18,754 nt of DNA from contig CAAGKS010000129.1 of NCBI GenBank assembly GCA_900770605.1, positions 1-18,754 on the forward strand. Reading direction: 5' to 3'. Each line of letters opens with the position of its first letter. Within the stretch, counting starts at the first letter, position 1. The notes under the pieces are model-generated. The model did no database searches and was not told the origin of the DNA. It worked only from the letters and a program-made list of their open reading frames with translations. This stretch comes from Clostridia bacterium (GTDB lineage Bacteria > Bacillota > Clostridia > Oscillospirales > CAG-272). Shown here piece after piece: positions 8,119 through 16,368 of this stretch. The position numbers and the translations under genes were made by a program.

Positions 8119-10028
8119 TGTCTGAAATATATAAGTTATATCCTCTTTTGATACTCGGCTCGATAATTTCCCTTATCGCAATAGTTTTCATAGTCGCCTT
8201 TGCCACCATGAAGAACAAGAAAGAGGCGATAGGCTTTGACCGTAATATGAAGGACGGCGAGATAATAAAGCGCCTTGCAGTATATGCAAAGCCGCATATC
8301 AAGAGCTTTTTGCTCGTGTTTTTTATAATGCTCGTTTCTATCGCGTACGACGTTATCTCTCCCTTGCTCGTTGGTAAGATAGAGAAGGTGCTCGAGGGCG
8401 AGTTTGAGATGCCGTATCTGCTTGCATTCGTTGGAGTGTATGCGGGAATACTGATAGTATCTCTGGTGAGCTCTTATGTTCAGGCGATACTTCTTCAGCG
8501 TATCGGTCAGAAGATACTCTCAAAGCTGCGCGAGGACGTTTTCGTGCATATCGAAAGCCTTTCTCACTCTCAGCTTCACGCGATACCCGTTGGAAAGCTG
8601 GTAACGCGAGTCGCCAACGATACGGGCGCGATATCCATGATGTTCACCAATTTGCTCGTAAATCTGATCAAGAACTGCTTTATAGTAGTCGGCGTATTTG
8701 CGGCTATGCTTTGCCTTAACTACATGCTCACGCTTATGGTGCTTTGCTTTGTGCCCTTTATCGTGCTTTTCACGGTAATATTCAGAAAGTTCTCGCGCAG
8801 AGCGTACAGAAAGGTCAAGGACGCCACGACCGATATCAATACCTTCCTCTCCGAAAATCTCTCGGGAATAAAGATAACCCAGATATTCAACAGGGAAGCG
8901 AGAAAGTACGAGCAGTTCTCCGATAAGAACAATACTCTCGGAAGCTCCAAGATGAAGGAGATCTTCGTGTTCGGTATCTTCCGCCCCACCGTCTATATGC
9001 TCTATATATCTTCGGTGCTTTGCTTGCTTTACCTCAGCTCACGAAGCGTTATCGAGGACGTATCGTTTCTCGGTCAGGTGATAGACGCGAGCGTGCTTAT
9101 ATCCTTCTATATGTACGTTTCCAAGTTCTTCAACCCCATACAAACGCTTGCCGAGCAGTTCAACAGATTGCAGTCTGCATTCGCCTCGGCTGAAAAGATA
9201 TTCACCATAATGGATATGAAGCCTGAGGTGGTCGATGCAGAGGACGCTATCGAGCTTGACGAGGTACGCGGCGAGATAGAGTTCAAAAACGTGTGGTTCG
9301 CCTATAACGAGGGCGAGTGGGTGCTCAAGGACGTTTCCTTTAAGGTAAACGCCAAGGACACCGTTGCATTCGTCGGCTCAACAGGCTCGGGTAAGACCAC
9401 TATACTCTCGCTGATTTGCAGAAACTACGATATACAAAAGGGCGAGATATTCATTGACGGTATTGAGATAAGAAAGATCAAGATCGCGTCGCTGCGCCGT
9501 CACTTCGGCCAGATGCTTCAGGACGTATTCCTGTTCTCGGGCACGATAAGATCGAATATAGTGCTCAGAAACGACGATATAGACGACGATGAGATAATGG
9601 AGGTCTGCCGATACGTCAACGCGGACAAGTTTATAGACAGGCTTGTCAAGGGACTTGACGAGGAGGTGCGCGAGAGGGGTAACAACTTCTCCGCAGGACA
9701 GCGCCAGCTTCTCTCATTTGCAAGAACTATTATCCATAAGCCCTCTGTCATCATTCTTGATGAGGCAACGGCAAACATTGACACCGAGACCGAGGTGCTT
9801 ATTCAGGACTCTCTTGAAAAGCTGATGAACATCGGTACAACGCTTATGGTAGCGCACCGACTTTCAACTATTCAGCACGCGGATAATATCATAGTCCTCT
9901 CGCACGGAGAGATAGTAGAGCAGGGTAATCATTTTGATCTGCTTGCTAAAAAGGGAAGATATTACGACTTGTATATGCTTCAATTCCGCAAGTCACAGCT
10001 TGAGGGCGGATCTGCAAACCTGCTGTAA
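8118..10028 (+). CDS. ABC exporter half-transporter, catalytic-Glu subunit (BmrD/YheH-like)
   Basis: A 636-residue partner of the preceding gene. The chosen start is ATG 8118, whose A is the last base of the upstream TGA (translational coupling), with GGAGG seven bases before it; a GTG at 8115 is possible but sits only four bases from that site. An extra membrane helix (about 8-31) precedes the usual six-helix domain. ATPase motifs: Walker A GSTGSGKT (420-427), Gln468, Walker B VIILD with catalytic Glu549, His580. The signature is FSAGQ (524-528) instead of LSGGQ. The unusual signature plus the canonical Glu is the mirror image of its partner. Together they predict one active and one degenerate ATP site. 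A strong terminator follows. Confidence 0.93.
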   Translation: MSEIYKLYPLLILGSIISLIAIVFIVAFATMKNKKEAIGFDRNMKDGEIIKRLAVYAKPHIKSFLLVFFIMLVSIAYDVISPLLVGKIEKVLEGEFEMPYLLAFVGVYAGILIVSLVSSYVQAILLQRIGQKILSKLREDVFVHIESLSHSQLHAIPVGKLVTRVANDTGAISMMFTNLLVNLIKNCFIVVGVFAAMLCLNYMLTLMVLCFVPFIVLFTVIFRKFSRRAYRKVKDATTDINTFLSENLSGIKITQIFNREARKYEQFSDKNNTLGSSKMKEIFVFGIFRPTVYMLYISSVLCLLYLSSRSVIEDVSFLGQVIDASVLISFYMYVSKFFNPIQTLAEQFNRLQSAFASAEKIFTIMDMKPEVVDAEDAIELDEVRGEIEFKNVWFAYNEGEWVLKDVSFKVNAKDTVAFVGSTGSGKTTILSLICRNYDIQKGEIFIDGIEIRKIKIASLRRHFGQMLQDVFLFSGTIRSNIVLRNDDIDDDEIMEVCRYVNADKFIDRLVKGLDEEVRERGNNFSAGQRQLLSFARTIIHKPSVIILDEATANIDTETEVLIQDSLEKLMNIGTTLMVAHRLSTIQHADNIIVLSHGEIVEQGNHFDLLAKKGRYYDLYMLQFRKSQLEGGSANLL

Positions 10029-10047
10029 ATTTTAAAAGCTCAATAAA

Positions 10048-10080
10048 AAACCTGCTATGGCAAATTGCCATAGCAGGTTT
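10048..10080. terminator. Bidirectional terminator between exporter and peptidase genes
   Basis: A perfect inverted repeat with 15-bp arms (10048-10062 and 10066-10080), loop AAT, core CCTGCTATGG, A run before and T-rich tract after. It separates the convergent ABC exporter (plus) and M3 peptidase (minus). Confidence 0.92.
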
Positions 10081-10095
10081 CTTTATTTTATTGAT

Positions 10096-12171
10096 TTAGT
10101 TCTTAGGCATATAAGGCTTAAAAGCTACGCTGAAATAGTCGTAAAGCGACTGATAGAGCTCTTCGCTCTTATAAGAGAGCATTCCTGCATAGTCAAGGAT
10201 CTCGTTAAGAGTCATGAGAGGATTCTCGTCAACGTATGTAAAGAGCTTGAGATAAGCGTCCTTAGCCGCGTCGAATCCATCGGTGTTTGCTATCTCGTAG
10301 AGCTGGAGAACCGTCATTGCGGATGCGCTGTAAGAGATGTAGTAGCAAGGAGAGGTGATAGTCATACCGTACTCCCAGTAGCCGTCAACAACGCCTGCGC
10401 CACCAAAGTCTTCGCAGATGTAAGAGTAGAGCGTCTTGTATTCATCGGGAGTTATCTGACCGTCAGCCATAATAACGTCGTTGCCAAGACCTGTGTAGCT
10501 GTTAAGGTATATAGCTCTTTCGAAAGCGTCAATAGTTATACCTGCGATGATGGGGTAGAGCATATTAACGAGCGTGTAGGTCTCGATAAGATTTATTGCT
10601 ACGGGAGTGTAGTTCGAGTTTTCTTTGAGATAGCAGAGATAGAGGAGCTCGTTGCCCTGAGAGTGCATCTCAAGCAGGTCGTAGGACTGGTCAAAGTCGT
10701 AATACTCGTCGCTGATACCCATGCTGTATATTTCGTTCATATAGTGACCGAATTCGTGTACGATAGTAAAGCAGTTGTCATATCCGGTTCCGAAGTAAGC
10801 GATGGGGAGATCGGCAAAATTGATAGATGTAACGTATGCGCCCTCATATTCGCCTCTGAACATGTTTCCGTCACCCATAAGGCTATTGAACTCATCGGAG
10901 AAGGCGATAAGCTTATCAGGATTCGTGTTGAATTCAAGAAGATCTATGTAGTCGTTTACAAGAGTATTTCCGGAAAGATTTTCAAAGAAAGGATCACGAA
11001 CCTGGCTGTAATACATGTCAATAGATTCTTGTGTATCAGCTGCGATATTATCCCACTTCTTGTAAACTGCGCTGAACAGGGGAGAGAGGTATGTTTTCAC
11101 GTATTCGGCGAACTGAGCAGCGTCCTCATAGGAGTAATCTCTGCCGTAAACGTTTTCGTAAGCGTACTCGAGATAGTTGTCGTAGCCCATAAGCTGAGCC
11201 ATCTTGTTGTTGTTCTCAGCAAACTCGGCGTAAAGCTCAACGATCTTTACCTTCTGCTCCTGCTCGCTCATAGCGATGAAGTCAGTCTCGATCTCGTTGT
11301 TTCTGTTTTTGAGAGCGGTGTACTCGGGGTTGGAGACCGTGTCAGAATCAAAGAGGAACGCCTTGATCTCTTCCTCAGTCATTCCCTGATAATAGAAGTC
11401 ACGGTAGCAAGAATCGTAGAAGGGACGGGAGAGCGTATAGAATTTAGCCACGAGATTGGTGTAATACTCATTCATATAATCCAGAGTATCCTTGAGCTCT
11501 GTGTTGTCCATATCGCAGTAGTAAGCGATCTGCGCGAGCTGATTCTGAGATATTGCGTAAAGAACCATCTCATAGTACTCGGTGTGCTTTCCGTCAATGA
11601 TAGCGTATTCCTCAGCGAGCGCGCCTTCTTCAGCGAATGCGTGAAGGGCGGGGTCGTATTTGGGAGCTGCCTCGAGCATAGCGAGGATCTCGTCGTACAT
11701 AGCATCGAGAGTTGCCTCGTCCTCAGCATTAAAGCAGAACGTAAGAACGTCGGCGTACTTGTTCTCGCCATCTACCCACTGACAAGCGGAGCAGTTTTCG
11801 TTAAGGCAACGCGCAAGTCTGGAGGGCTCGGAGGGAGTTTCCTCAAAGTTGTGACCTGTAGCGTCGATCTTGGTACGTGTCTTAGTGCCGCAAAGCGTAC
11901 ATGTTTCTGTTTTTGTGGTAGCCTCGGTACAGCTGGGTGTGAAAGCGGCAGCCTTCATCGAGTGTCCGAGTGCATCAACGGTCTTCTCCTGCTTTTCGCC
12001 GCAAGAGCAGACACTAACTTCTTTTCCTGCTTCGGTACAGGTAGCTGCCTCTGATTCGCTCTCTGAGATCACGAAATTATGAACGTGAGGCTCAGGCTGC
12101 GGATCATTGTTGCAGCTTACTGTCATGAAGAGGAAAACGAATACCAATAAAAGTGAAATTATTTTTTTCAT
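10096..12171 (-). CDS. M3-family zinc metallopeptidase (oligoendopeptidase-like) lipoprotein with Cys-rich N-terminal repeats
   Basis: A 691-residue protein. The start is ATG 12171, seven bases from the AAAGGAG site; an ATG two codons upstream is too close to it. A lipoprotein signal ends in TVSC (Cys20). Residues ~28-135 hold two and a half Cys-rich units: CTEA, then a CxC or CxxC pair, then DA(L/T)GH. The peptidase part has GEYEGAYVTS, FGTGYDNCF and the zinc motif HEFGH (472-476). LLEMHSQ about 25 residues later supplies a likely third ligand (Glu501). Family role: M3 enzymes cleave oligopeptides; most are cytosolic, whereas this one is predicted to be anchored outside the membrane. It is transcribed alone, from the promoter at 12213-12241. 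Confidence 0.9.
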   Translation of the reverse strand: MKKIISLLLVFVFLFMTVSCNNDPQPEPHVHNFVISESESEAATCTEAGKEVSVCSCGEKQEKTVDALGHSMKAAAFTPSCTEATTKTETCTLCGTKTRTKIDATGHNFEETPSEPSRLARCLNENCSACQWVDGENKYADVLTFCFNAEDEATLDAMYDEILAMLEAAPKYDPALHAFAEEGALAEEYAIIDGKHTEYYEMVLYAISQNQLAQIAYYCDMDNTELKDTLDYMNEYYTNLVAKFYTLSRPFYDSCYRDFYYQGMTEEEIKAFLFDSDTVSNPEYTALKNRNNEIETDFIAMSEQEQKVKIVELYAEFAENNNKMAQLMGYDNYLEYAYENVYGRDYSYEDAAQFAEYVKTYLSPLFSAVYKKWDNIAADTQESIDMYYSQVRDPFFENLSGNTLVNDYIDLLEFNTNPDKLIAFSDEFNSLMGDGNMFRGEYEGAYVTSINFADLPIAYFGTGYDNCFTIVHEFGHYMNEIYSMGISDEYYDFDQSYDLLEMHSQGNELLYLCYLKENSNYTPVAINLIETYTLVNMLYPIIAGITIDAFERAIYLNSYTGLGNDVIMADGQITPDEYKTLYSYICEDFGGAGVVDGYWEYGMTITSPCYYISYSASAMTVLQLYEIANTDGFDAAKDAYLKLFTYVDENPLMTLNEILDYAGMLSYKSEELYQSLYDYFSVAFKPYMPKN

Positions 12172-12212
12172 GGTCATTCTCCTTTACTTTACCATAATAA
12201 TAAATATAGGAT

Positions 12213-12241
12213 ATTGTATCACATAAAGTAAAATATTTCAA
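12213..12241 (-). promoter_or_regulatory. Sigma-A promoter of the M3 peptidase gene
   Basis: On the minus strand TTGAAA (12236-12241), 17 bp, TACAAT (12213-12218), with TGA directly before the -10. It is about 40 bp upstream of the start codon. Confidence 0.78.
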
Positions 12242-12336
12242 TACTTATTTTGAGTTTTGTGCAAAAAAAGATGCAACGTGGCGCTTTTTAGACGCTTATT
12301 GTCATTTTATTGTTCATGGCCTTTGGAGAGGGATAA

Positions 12337-12373
12337 AAAAACGATCCGAGATAGCTCGTCTCGGATCGTTTTT
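12337..12373 (-). terminator. Rho-independent terminator after the YitT-family gene
   Basis: A perfect inverted repeat with 15-bp arms (12337-12351 and 12359-12373), 7-base loop, core CGATCCGAGA, A run and T run at its edges. It lies 16 bp past the stop codon of the minus-strand membrane-protein gene. Confidence 0.9.
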
Positions 12374-12389
12374 GCATTATTTTGGTGCT

Positions 12390-13277
12390 TTACGTGCGGC
12401 GTGTAAAGTTGCCGAATACCTCGTTTACCTTCTCGAAGCTCGCAAAGGTGTCGGGGTAGGATTTGAGTATCTTCATCATCTGCCCGATCTGTCGCTTGTT
12501 GATAACGCACATCAGCATATACTTGTCCGTACCCGAGTAAACACCGTGGACCTGGATCCTCGTCACTCCGTGACGGAGCTTGGTTATCAGCTCGCTTGCA
12601 AGCTGATCGGGGTTGTTGGTGATTATCTCAAACTTGTAGCCGTTCTTAATTCCGTTCAGACCGTTGTCAACGATCATATTTGCAATAAAGAGGTTTATCA
12701 TCGTGCAGATGACGGGGGTGATCTTGTTTCCGTAAACGAAAAACGCGATAACAACGACCGCCGTATCCATTACGAACGATACGAAAGCGATGTTGAGGTC
12801 AGGCTTTCTGAATTTGATCAGCGCGGATATGCCGTAAGTTCCGCCGCCCGCTCCGAAGTGCTTGAGGATCATCGAAAATCCGATACCCGAGATAACTCCC
12901 GTGGCGATGCAGGCAAATACGATGTTGAAGTCCTCCGCATTGTTTTCCATACAGTAGGGCTTCGCGTCAAACGCGTCGTAAATATAGGGGGATACCGCCT
13001 GCATTATGGTGTAGATGCTCAGCATAAGACCCAGCTTTCTGTTTATAAATATGCTCAGCAGTATAAAGATAGGCAGGTTGAAGGCTATGGTCAGGATAGA
13101 CCAGCTTGCCTGACTTCCGATCAGATGCGAGGCAATAGTTGCCAGACCGCCAACGCCGCCGGGCGCGAACTCGTTGCTGTTCTGAAAGAAGTGGAAAGCA
13201 GTGCCCACGATAAAGCCCGCTATCATAGAATATATCACGTCATAAATAAATTGCTTTGCGCCGTCCTTGATCTTCAT
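12390..13277 (-). CDS. YitT-family membrane protein (DUF161/DUF2179)
   Basis: A 295-residue protein with about five or six hydrophobic segments in its first ~200 residues and a soluble C-terminal domain (about 210-290: YKFEIITNNPDQL..., then a Cys-containing CVINKRQ block) matching DUF2179. PGGVGGLATI and GAGGGTYGISALI are the conserved glycine-rich membrane loops of this family. The start at 13277 is chosen because GGAGAG precedes it. The longer reading from 13340 begins inside the promoter spacer and so cannot be transcribed from that promoter. Family knowledge: YitT proteins are widespread in Bacillota with no firmly established function. It is a single-gene unit with its own promoter and terminator. 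Confidence 0.9.
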   Translation of the reverse strand: MKIKDGAKQFIYDVIYSMIAGFIVGTAFHFFQNSNEFAPGGVGGLATIASHLIGSQASWSILTIAFNLPIFILLSIFINRKLGLMLSIYTIMQAVSPYIYDAFDAKPYCMENNAEDFNIVFACIATGVISGIGFSMILKHFGAGGGTYGISALIKFRKPDLNIAFVSFVMDTAVVVIAFFVYGNKITPVICTMINLFIANMIVDNGLNGIKNGYKFEIITNNPDQLASELITKLRHGVTRIQVHGVYSGTDKYMLMCVINKRQIGQMMKILKSYPDTFASFEKVNEVFGNFTRRT

Positions 13278-13326
13278 AAATCTCTCCGACAATAAAAGAA
13301 TAGGCTTTTGAAAAACCCTGCGGATA

Positions 13327-13355
13327 ATTATAGCATACAAATATTTATTTGTAAA
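13327..13355 (-). promoter_or_regulatory. Sigma-A promoter of the YitT-family gene
   Basis: On the minus strand TTTACA (13350-13355), 17-bp spacer, TATAAT (13327-13332) with TGC before it (extended -10). The ATG at 13338-13340 lies in the spacer, which decides the start in favour of 13277. Confidence 0.82.
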
Positions 13356-13383
13356 GATATTATTTCGAAAAAAGTAAAAAAAG

Positions 13384-13430
13384 GGCAGGGCATTCCCGCG
13401 CCATACAAGGTGACGGAGGAACGTCCTGCC
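13384..13430 (-). terminator. Rho-independent terminator of the duplicated-domain lipoprotein gene
   Basis: 13-bp arms (13384-13396 and 13418-13430) with one mismatch and one G-T pair, and a 21-base loop. On the minus strand they are followed by a run of seven T. It lies 45 bp past the lipoprotein stop codon. Confidence 0.75.
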
Positions 13431-13475
13431 AACTATTGTTAATTTTAAGGGATATCTTGGTATAAATGGGAAATA

Positions 13476-15236
13476 TCAGCCCTTGCCGTCGGGATACGGA
13501 GTGATCGTGATATTGCCCGTTTCGATGTTTACTCTCGCACTCGCAACGTGTATATAGTATGAATTATGCTCAAAGCAATACAAGGATACCTCGTACAAAT
13601 TTTCACTTATCTTACTGTCGCAGATGATACGGTATCTGAATCCTCTTTCTTCATCAAATTCGCCGTCCTTTATGCCCCAATGCTCAGAGGCAAGCTCTAT
13701 CGCCAGCCATTTGTTGTGATCATCGCTGCTATCGGCGTCAGTCCCTCCGAATGGCACGAACGTAACGGGAGTTTTTTCGAGCCCTTCAAAATATTCATCG
13801 TATTGCTCCTCGTCCACCTCAAGACCGCCGACAAAGAAATTTGAATAACTGTTTCTTCTGCAAAGCTCGTCTATTTTCAGTATTCCGTTTTTAAACGAGA
13901 TCCTGCTGATACCGCATTCATATCCGAAAATAACGTCGGTATGACTCCAAGAGAAAGAGCCGTCGGTATATATCGTGTTCATCGCGTCAAAAGTAAAATC
14001 GGCTGCATATACCTTGCCGTCTTCAAAATGGAGAATTATGAGGAAGCTGTAATATCTCAATACCAGCTCGTCGATACCGTCTCCGTCCATATCGACAAGC
14101 ACTTGATACGAGGGATATCCTTTCCCATGACTGTGTATATTTTCGAAGTACGTTTTATGCGGCGTGTCCGAGTTTATCAAGGGATAATATATCGGGATCG
14201 CATTCATTATAGCTGCATTGTAAGCCTCAAGAGCGTGTTGGTTTGTGGGCTGCTCGTCTTGCGGGGGCTGTCCTTGCTCGTTTTTATCCGTGTTTGGCGT
14301 ATCGTTGTATATTGGCGCGATATCTGTATAGGCGCCTGTCACGGAGTTCACAAAAAGAAACTCCGCATAGCTATTTATAAGCACGCGCAGGTCATTTTCA
14401 TCTCTTCCGTAATGATCTATCTGTAATCCGATGTGATAGTACCCCCAACGTGATCCCAGTATCATGATTCGGTGTATCCACATTGATCCTGCGCCGTAGT
14501 CGACGAAGCCGTCCTCAACTCCCCAGTATTCCGATGCAATTTGCAGAGCTTCTTCTTTGGTAAGCTTCTTTTGCCACGGAACGTCAAGCGCCTCAAATTG
14601 CAAGTGCAGTTCAGGGCCGTCGTTGACATTTTTAAAAAAATCCTCTTGCGAGACCTGCTCGTCGCCTATATAATATTCGGCATTCGCTTCGCTGTCGTAG
14701 ACGATACGGTAAAGTGATTTGGTTCTAATCTCAGCGCCTTCAAAAAAAATTTTATCGTAACCGCATTCAGAGCCTCCATTTGAATTCCAATAGTACGATC
14801 CGTCGATATGCAAAATATACGGTTTGGGGGAAGTGAGTGAATAAAGATAGACCTCACTGTCATAATAGCGCAGGATCAAGGTGTCGCCGCAATCAATGAC
14901 CAGCTCTTCGGTAAGATCTTCGTCAATGTCCGTGTAAGCATAGCGTAAATCTTCGCGGTAGCGAAGTAATATATTTTCGGACGGAGTTTTGTAATCCGAT
15001 AGATAGCAGTATTCCTTGGTGTCCGTGTCAAATATCTGCATCTCATTATTCAATACCGCCTCGAATGCTTTTGTGACGGTATCGGTCTGCGGCTGTTGAT
15101 CGGGATCGGTATTTGAATTTATATCATTCGTACTTTCATCATTTATATTTTCATCATCGTTTAAGTTCTCGGCATTGCAAGAAAACAACGATAAAAGCAT
15201 CACTAAGCTCAGTAATCCGGCAATAAATCTTTTCAT
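13476..15236 (-). CDS. Lipoprotein with two related domains, function unknown
   Basis: A 586-residue protein. The start at 15236 has GGAG seven bases upstream; a longer frame from 15278 begins within the -10 box and is not translated. The signal peptide ends in LFSC (Cys20) and is followed by a D/N/Q-rich spacer (to ~52). Two related domains (roughly 53-315 and 335-586) share landmarks in order: a helical start (KAFEAVLNNE / EAYNAAIMNA), an acidic DxDxD motif (DIDEDLTEELVI / DMDGDGIDELVL), an aromatic segment with DGS(Y/F) and YECG/SECGYD, a segment ending in EYWGVEDG / EHWGIKDG, and a final beta strand pair. The DMDGDG motif resembles calcium-binding Asp-rich loops of FG-GAP/EF-hand-like repeats. 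It ends in PYPDGKG. I do not recognise a named family. It is anchored outside the membrane by inference; relatives lie upstream. Confidence 0.85.
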   Translation of the reverse strand: MKRFIAGLLSLVMLLSLFSCNAENLNDDENINDESTNDINSNTDPDQQPQTDTVTKAFEAVLNNEMQIFDTDTKEYCYLSDYKTPSENILLRYREDLRYAYTDIDEDLTEELVIDCGDTLILRYYDSEVYLYSLTSPKPYILHIDGSYYWNSNGGSECGYDKIFFEGAEIRTKSLYRIVYDSEANAEYYIGDEQVSQEDFFKNVNDGPELHLQFEALDVPWQKKLTKEEALQIASEYWGVEDGFVDYGAGSMWIHRIMILGSRWGYYHIGLQIDHYGRDENDLRVLINSYAEFLFVNSVTGAYTDIAPIYNDTPNTDKNEQGQPPQDEQPTNQHALEAYNAAIMNAIPIYYPLINSDTPHKTYFENIHSHGKGYPSYQVLVDMDGDGIDELVLRYYSFLIILHFEDGKVYAADFTFDAMNTIYTDGSFSWSHTDVIFGYECGISRISFKNGILKIDELCRRNSYSNFFVGGLEVDEEQYDEYFEGLEKTPVTFVPFGGTDADSSDDHNKWLAIELASEHWGIKDGEFDEERGFRYRIICDSKISENLYEVSLYCFEHNSYYIHVASARVNIETGNITITPYPDGKG

Positions 15237-15360
15237 CAGATTTCTCCTGTTTTCGTCTTTATATATCGAGTATAGCATACCTGAAAAATGATGTCAATAC
15301 GGTGGTGGAAAGTTTTTCTATAAGGCAAAAAATGATGCCAAAGTGGCGGAAAAATCCTAA
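15237..15360 (-). repeat. Promoter/leader module, copy 1 of 3
   Basis: Related to 16971-17100 and 17405-17530. It shares the Shine-Dalgarno (GGAGAAAT), a TATAAAGA leader, the TATACT/TTGACA promoter and, upstream, a GTGG..GAAAAGTTTTT stretch followed by a CAAAGTGG..GAAAAA..CCTAAAA stretch. This copy is more diverged than the other two, which resemble each other closely. Confidence 0.7.
15269..15297 (-). promoter_or_regulatory. Sigma-A promoter, lipoprotein module copy 1
   Basis: On the minus strand TTGACA (15292-15297), 17 bp, TATACT (15269-15274), with TGC before the -10. The same arrangement recurs at 17003-17031 and 17437-17465. Confidence 0.85.
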
Positions 15361-15369
15361 AAGCAAAAA

Positions 15370-15396
15370 CGGCGACCTGCTTGCCGCAGGTCGCCG
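15370..15396 (-). terminator. Rho-independent terminator
   Basis: A perfect 11-bp stem (15370-15380 and 15386-15396, CGGCGACCTGC) with loop TTGCC, followed on the minus strand by TTTTTGCTTTT. It lies 42 bp past the stop of the decayed repeat-protein gene and upstream of the next promoter. Confidence 0.82.
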
Positions 15397-15437
15397 AATT
15401 ATGCTTGTCAGCGCGGGGATAAACGCCCTTTTTTTAA

Positions 15438-16167
15438 TTATTCAACGATGGTATATTCGGGAACATCGATAACGGTATTTCCTATATCGGCAATGGTGAA
15501 AGCCGCAGAGAGCCAGCAGTCGTCAAGCTCGGGATTACCGGTCATATTGACACCGAAAATATATATTCCGTGGGGAGTACCGTCCAGGTCAAATTCAACT
15601 TGATACTCTATACCGCCGGGGGAGCTGGGCGTTATTTTGTATAAGCCGTCTGTTTCGTCGTACGTAAAATCATTGAAGTTTAAGCCGTTGAACAACGTTG
15701 TAAAGCAGAAGGGGGGGAAGCTCGCTTTTTGTTGCGATCCAGCCGTCAGCGGTCTCCTCAAGGAGATAGTATTCGTTGTCGATCAAAACGTAGATGTCGT
15801 CGTCGATCATCAATGCATCGCCCGTGGATTTTATGCAGTGCTTCTCCATGTAGAAATCGAGAATACCGAGGATATCCACGTCAACGGTGAAATTGGTCTC
15901 GAATGCATAGGAGTTCCATACCTCTTCGCTGACAGGGGGAGGGATAATTATCTCGGGATCTCCAACGAGCTCATATTCGGGTATTGTGATAACGGTTGTA
16001 CCGATGTCACTGAACAAGCGGACCAGAACGCGAGTCGGATTATCGACCTCAACCTCCGTCACACTTACGAGTACACCGTTTTCAAATCTGACGGCGAAGG
16101 TCATGCCATAGTCTTCCCAATACTTGTAAAGATATGCCTTTTCGGTCTCGCTATAAGGGTGCTGCGA
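15438..16167 (-). pseudogene. 5'-less, frameshifted remnant of a repeat-domain protein
   Basis: The minus strand is open in one frame from 16167 (just after an in-frame TAA at 16168-16170) to the C7 tract at 15711-15717. It then continues in a second frame to the stop at 15438. Removing one C joins the two frames smoothly (...SELPP then FCFTTLFNGLNF...). The first ATG (16104) is preceded by 21 codons that look coding (ETEKAYLYKYWEDYG), so the true N-terminus is missing. No ribosome binding site or promoter was seen. The product contains two copies of a DIG(T/N)TVI(T/D)(I/V)PEY motif, one near each end, suggesting a repeated extracellular beta-domain. An ELVGDPEIIIPPP linker separates the units. 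I do not recognise the family. A sequencing error at the homopolymer is possible, but it would not explain the missing 5' end. Confidence 0.7.
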
Positions 16168-16265
16168 TTATTGATTTGAAATCATATTAAAAAATTAAAT
16201 CCGTCTTACCTTTTGGGATGCATTCGATATCACGCGGTAATAGAGGATATGCTTAAACCTGTTTC

Positions 16266-16307
16266 CCAAAGCAAAACGGACACCATTTGGTGTCCGTTTT
16301 GCTTTGG
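16266..16307. repeat. 42-bp near-perfect palindrome with CGGACACC/GGTGTCCG core
   Basis: 20-bp perfect arms (16266-16285 and 16288-16307) around TT. It can act as a bidirectional terminator-like hairpin. Its half-sites recur at 17701-17710 (ACGGACACCA) and 18587-18603 (TTGGTGTCCGTTT..GC), on either side of the AT-rich gene, so it belongs to a repeat family. Confidence 0.85.
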
Positions 16308-16368
16308 TGCGCGTCTTCACGAAGTTGCCCCCACTAGAACCTGATGATAAAGTCACCTTGGGGAAAGG

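Noticed and set aside
10057..12054. 665-codon plus-strand open frame
   Set aside because: Antisense to the M3 peptidase; it starts within the shared terminator hairpin and shows no motifs.
12372..13295. 307-codon plus-strand open frame
   Set aside because: Antisense to the YitT-family gene and starts in a terminator.
15237..15278. Upstream start adding about 14 residues to the lipoprotein (also at 17012 and 17446)
   Set aside because: The ATG overlaps the promoter, upstream of the expected transcription start, and has no ribosome binding site; the internal ATG begins a proper lipoprotein signal.
16308..16368. Separate small gene between the palindrome and the broken lipoprotein
   Set aside because: No open frame of useful length with a start signal on either strand.
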